Part shown: positions 61,534-64,000 of the stretch, piece after piece
Layout: each line of letters begins with the position of its first letter
How positions within the stretch are numbered: position 1 is the stretch's first letter
DNA from: Streptomyces sp. 378
GTDB lineage: Bacteria; Actinomycetota; Actinomycetes; Streptomycetales; Streptomycetaceae
Assembly: GCF_030124145.1 (NCBI RefSeq)
Contig: NZ_JASKMS010000004.1
Location: forward strand, 248,001 to 312,000
Direction of reading: 5' to 3'
Length of the DNA stretch: 64,000 bases
Notes under the pieces: model-generated
What the model was told of the DNA's origin: nothing
Databases searched by the model: none
What the model saw: only the letters and a program-made list of their open reading frames with translations
Made by a program: the position numbers and the translations under genes

Positions 61534-62261
61534 CCGTCGCTGCGCGACTCCGCCAGGGCGCGCTCCACGATGGCCTCCAGCTGCTCGTGGTGCGCGCCCT
61601 TCCAGTACGCCCGGCCGCACGCCGTGCACTGCGCGAACACGTCGTACGTGGCATGCGTGCCGTGCTTGAGCTGGTCGGCGACCTCGTCCTTGGTCGCCTT
61701 GCGGAGCACGCCGTTGCAGGCCGTGCAGCGCGTCCAGGGGAGCAGCACGGGGCGGAAGCGGTCCAGGACGTCGCGCAGTTGCTCCTCGGGCCGGGTGCTG
61801 TAGACGAACGCCCCCGCCCACAGCTCCCGGCGCCGCAGCAGACCCCGGTCGCGGCTCAGCATCACCCGCTGCTCGGCCGCCGAGCGCGTCGCGAGGGCCG
61901 GGTCGCCGATGTCGGTCGACTCGTAGGCGGTGTCCACGCCGAGCAGGCGCAGCCGACGGGCCAGCGTGCCGAGGTGCACGTCGAGGAGGAAGCGCAGGGG
62001 TGCGCCCGGGACCCGCTGGGGGCGTGCGACGACCCGTACGGTCACCGCCTCGCCGGCCGACGGGACGTGCGCGAAGGGCACCTCGCGGCCGTCCACGACG
62101 AGGGCGCCCACCTCGGTCAGCGGCACGCCCAGCGACTCGACGACATGGCCGAGGCTGGAGACGCCGTCGGTGCCTGCCCGCACGGTGTTCGTGCCCCGGG
62201 CCCGGGGCACGAACACCGTCAGCTCGGGGGCGAAATGGACCTGGATCTCGGGACCGTTCAC
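61530..62261 (-). CDS. Mut7-C RNase-like protein with N-terminal ubiquitin-like domain
   Basis: 243 residues: a ubiquitin/ThiS-like N-terminal domain (~1-85, VGALVVDGREVPFAHVPSAGE), then a PIN-like Mut7-C domain (FLLDVHLGTLARRLRLLGVDT, MLSRDRGLLRRRE) with two zinc-ribbon pairs, WTRCTACNGVL and AQCTACGRAYW. Predicted nuclease; role unknown. Convergent with the oxidase gene, the stops overlapping by 4 bp. Confidence 0.88.
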   Translation of the reverse strand: MNGPEIQVHFAPELTVFVPRARGTNTVRAGTDGVSSLGHVVESLGVPLTEVGALVVDGREVPFAHVPSAGEAVTVRVVARPQRVPGAPLRFLLDVHLGTLARRLRLLGVDTAYESTDIGDPALATRSAAEQRVMLSRDRGLLRRRELWAGAFVYSTRPEEQLRDVLDRFRPVLLPWTRCTACNGVLRKATKDEVADQLKHGTHATYDVFAQCTACGRAYWKGAHHEQLEAIVERALAESRSDG

Positions 62262-62294
62262 CCGGTCAGGATGCCATGGCCCGGGTCGCCGGCC

Positions 62295-62578
62295 TCAGGT
62301 CTTTCCGCTCGGCAGGCCGTGCTCCAGGACGTCCAGGGCGCGGTCGGCGAGATCCCGGACGTCGTCTTGACGACGATGCCCTCCTTCGTGGGGAAGTACC
62401 GGAAGACGGTCGACGGCGACACCTCGGCGCGGTCGGCGATCTGCTCGATCGTCGTGGCGTCGTAGCCCCGCTCCTCGATCAGCGCGTAGGCCGCGGTGCG
62501 GATCGCCCGGCGGGTCTTGATCTTCTTCCGTTCCCGCAGTCCCGGCCGGAGGGGGTGGGGTGGGGGGGGAGCCGTCAT
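62295..62578 (-). pseudogene. Truncated, frameshifted TetR regulator gene
   Basis: Starting at ATG 62578, the frame encodes a TetR DNA-binding domain (RRAIRTAAYALIEERGY, IEQIADRAEVSPSTVFRYFPTKEG). Shortly after, similarity jumps to another frame, which ends DLADRALDVLEHGLPSGKT at a stop at 62295. The ~100-residue ligand-binding domain is missing, so this is the remnant of an internal deletion plus frameshift. Confidence 0.65.
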
Positions 62579-62648
62579 GCGGGTCGTTGTCGGGCACGCG
62601 AAAGGCCACGGCGCGCGAGCCGTGGCCGGGAGGGGAGCGGGTGGGGGC

Positions 62649-63362
62649 CTACCCGTGCTGGTACGCCACCAGCGAGATCCCCACGTAGTGGGCGACGAAG
62701 GCCGCCAGGGTGAGCGAGTGGAACACCTCGTGGAAGCCGAACCAGCGCGGCGAGGGGTTCGGCCGCTTGATCCCGTAGACCACGCCGCCCGCGCTGTAGA
62801 GCAGGCCGCCGACGACGACCAGGACGAGGACGGCGACACCGCCGGTGCGCATGAAGTCGGGCAGGTAGAAGACGGCCGCCCAGCCCATCGCGATGTAGCA
62901 CGGGGTGTAGAGCCAGCGTGGGGCGCCGACCCAGAAGACGCGGAAGAGGATCCCGGCCACGGCCGCGCCCCAGATGCCCCACAGCAGCCACCGGCCCTTG
63001 GAGTCCGGCAGGAGCAGCATGGTCAGCGGTGTGTAGGTGCCCGCGATGATCAGGAAGATGTTGGCGTGGTCCAGCCGGCGCAGGACGCCGTCCATGCGCG
63101 GGCTCCAGTCGCCCCGGTGGTACAGCGCGCTGACGCCGAACAGCAGGCATGCGGTCAGAGCGAAGACGCCGCAGGCGATGCGCCCTCTGGAGGAGTCGGC
63201 GAGGGCGGTCAGCACCAGACCCGCGACCAGAACGGCCGGGAACATGCCGAGGTGCAGCCAGCCACGCAGTTTCGGCTTCACCGGGTGAGGCAGGGAGAGC
63301 GCCTGTGGACCGTGGCCGTCGGCCGCCGAGTCCGTGGGCGCGTCGGGGACGAACGCAGTCAT
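62649..63362 (-). CDS. Hemolysin III/YqfA-family membrane protein
   Basis: 237 residues, seven predicted helices, progestin/adipoQ-receptor-like. Motifs of the family: GVSALYHRG, LRRLDHANIFLIIAGTYTPLTM (core DHANIFLIIAGTYTP) and FGFHEVFHSL near the C-terminus, which hold the putative zinc-binding histidines. Role in bacteria unclear. 62649 is a TAG stop; ATG 63362 chosen as start. Confidence 0.92.
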   Translation of the reverse strand: MTAFVPDAPTDSAADGHGPQALSLPHPVKPKLRGWLHLGMFPAVLVAGLVLTALADSSRGRIACGVFALTACLLFGVSALYHRGDWSPRMDGVLRRLDHANIFLIIAGTYTPLTMLLLPDSKGRWLLWGIWGAAVAGILFRVFWVGAPRWLYTPCYIAMGWAAVFYLPDFMRTGGVAVLVLVVVGGLLYSAGGVVYGIKRPNPSPRWFGFHEVFHSLTLAAFVAHYVGISLVAYQHG

Positions 63363-63689
63363 GGCCGAATGGTAGCTACGGAACCGTAAGTGACGTATCA
63401 GCGGCTGCGCTTGACCGGTGAAGAGTGGCCATCCTCTCACTCCGGCTCGGTGATGGTTACGCAAACGGTAGGTCAGGTGAACGCAACGTGCACGTAAAGC
63501 GGCGCGAGAAACCGTGGCGAGCCTCACGTTGCTCACCTGTGCGCTCCTCTGGACAGATGGGCGCGAGCATCGGATGATCAAATGAGTGCGGTCGGCACCG
63601 GATGAGCGCCCAAGATCCTCCGTGAAGCATCCGGGTCGCAGCCCCCACGGGGCCTGACATCACAAAAAATCCCTCATTTAGGAGCAATC
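63363..63689. other. Intergenic region upstream of pckG
   Basis: 327 bp between the divergent hemolysin III-like gene and pckG. It contains an interrupted inverted repeat, GTGAACGCAACGTG (63477-63490) and CACGTTGCTCAC (63525-63536), and the A-rich stretch ACAAAAAATC before TTTAGGAGCAATC, the pckG ribosome-binding site. I cannot place a promoter with confidence and see no gene. Confidence 0.4.
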
Positions 63690-64000
63690 GTGGCGCGCGA
63701 TATCGCGGCTCCCCCCGTCCCCACCACCCATCAGGGGCTGATCTCGTGGGTCAACGAGATCGCTGAACTGACGCAGCCGGACAACGTGGTCTGGTGTGAC
63801 GGATCCGAGGCCGAGTACGAGCGACTGTGCGAAGAGCTCGTGGAGAAGGGCACCTTCCGGAAACTCGACCCGATCAAGCGCCCTCACTCCTACTACGCGG
63901 CCTCTGATCCCACCGACGTCGCCCGCGTGGAGGACCGGACCTTCATCTGCTCCGAGAAGGAGGCGGACGCCGGCCCGACCAACCACTGGAAGGCCCCCGC
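63690..64000 (+). CDS. pckG: Phosphoenolpyruvate carboxykinase (GTP), N-terminal part
   Basis: The first ~103 residues from GTG 63690 (AGGAG upstream); the gene runs out of the window. [30 protein letters not shown], of which [12 protein letters not shown] is the hallmark, plus [13 protein letters not shown] and [12 protein letters not shown], is typical of GTP-dependent PEPCK. The enzyme converts oxaloacetate to phosphoenolpyruvate in gluconeogenesis. Confidence 0.95.
   Translation, partial: MARDIAAPPVPTTHQGLISWVNEIAELTQPDNVVWCDGSEAEYERLCEELVEKGTFRKLDPIKRPHSYYAASDPTDVARVEDRTFICSEKEADAGPTNHWKAP

Overview
This is a chromosomal segment of a high-GC actinomycete, almost certainly Streptomyces. 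The evidence is the extreme GC bias at third codon positions, many GTG/TTG starts, tightly overlapping genes, a mycothiol S-conjugate amidase (mca), a sigma-R-type promoter on msrA, an MmyB-like XRE regulator, a GtrA-fused polyprenol-phosphate glycosyltransferase, a GlxA-like copper-radical oxidase and a GTP-type PEP carboxykinase. I see no rRNA, tRNA, CRISPR array, transposase or integrase.

Layout. 1-15.7 kb is housekeeping sequence: the 3' end of a secreted protein gene, an XRE regulator divergent from a zinc alcohol dehydrogenase, a 52-bp tandem repeat, a VOC protein, a secreted protein, two membrane proteins (DUF4389, AI-2E type), msrA, a TPR-like membrane-anchored protein, metB, a small sigma-factor-like gene, a MarR regulator, threonine dehydratase and a DrrAB-type ABC exporter. 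46.1-64 kb is again housekeeping: greA, DUF4307, mca, a small membrane protein, a 202-bp tandem repeat, a large NB-ARC/TPR protein, a DUF255 thioredoxin-like protein, a four-gene glycosyltransferase/galactose-oxidase-like operon, a Mut7-C protein, a broken TetR gene, a hemolysin III-like protein and the start of pckG.

Between them, about 16.1-46.0 kb, lies a roughly 30-kb biosynthetic island in four transcription units. (i) Leftward 19.4-16.1: formyltransferase, class III aminotransferase, CYTH-HAD fusion. (ii) Rightward 19.7-33.1: LysE exporter, AurF-like diiron oxygenase, OTC-like carbamoyltransferase, SbnA-like and SbnB-like enzymes (2,3-diaminopropionate synthesis), 2OG-Fe oxygenase, haem-oxygenase-like diiron oxidase, DapF homologue lacking both catalytic cysteines, PLP aminotransferase, ATP-grasp-like protein, MFS exporter, PIG-L amidase, second ATP-grasp ligase. 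(iii) Leftward 37.8-33.1: a 22-residue peptide gene, terminator, AsnB-like protein, nucleotidyltransferase, PqqD-like protein, second AurF-like oxygenase. (iv) Rightward 38.0-43.2: NagA-like amidohydrolase, two tandem cupin-like proteins, formamidase-like hydrolase, NDK-like protein, HAD phosphatase, Bfd-like ferredoxin. A LuxR-type regulator and an MFS exporter close the island. The right edge carries a C-terminal fragment of an ABC permease related to the intact one just left of the island.

Reading of the island. The 22-residue peptide resembles a lasso-peptide leader (Tyr-x-x-Pro motif) but has no core. It is followed by an attenuating terminator, an AsnB with a possible PqqD-like C-terminal domain and a free PqqD-like protein, but no lasso protease is present. 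My inference is a pathway in which a short peptide acts as handle or scaffold for a diaminopropionate-derived (perhaps carbamoylated and N-oxidised) amino acid. A 27-bp palindrome shared by the two divergent promoter regions ties all four units together. The product is unknown to me.
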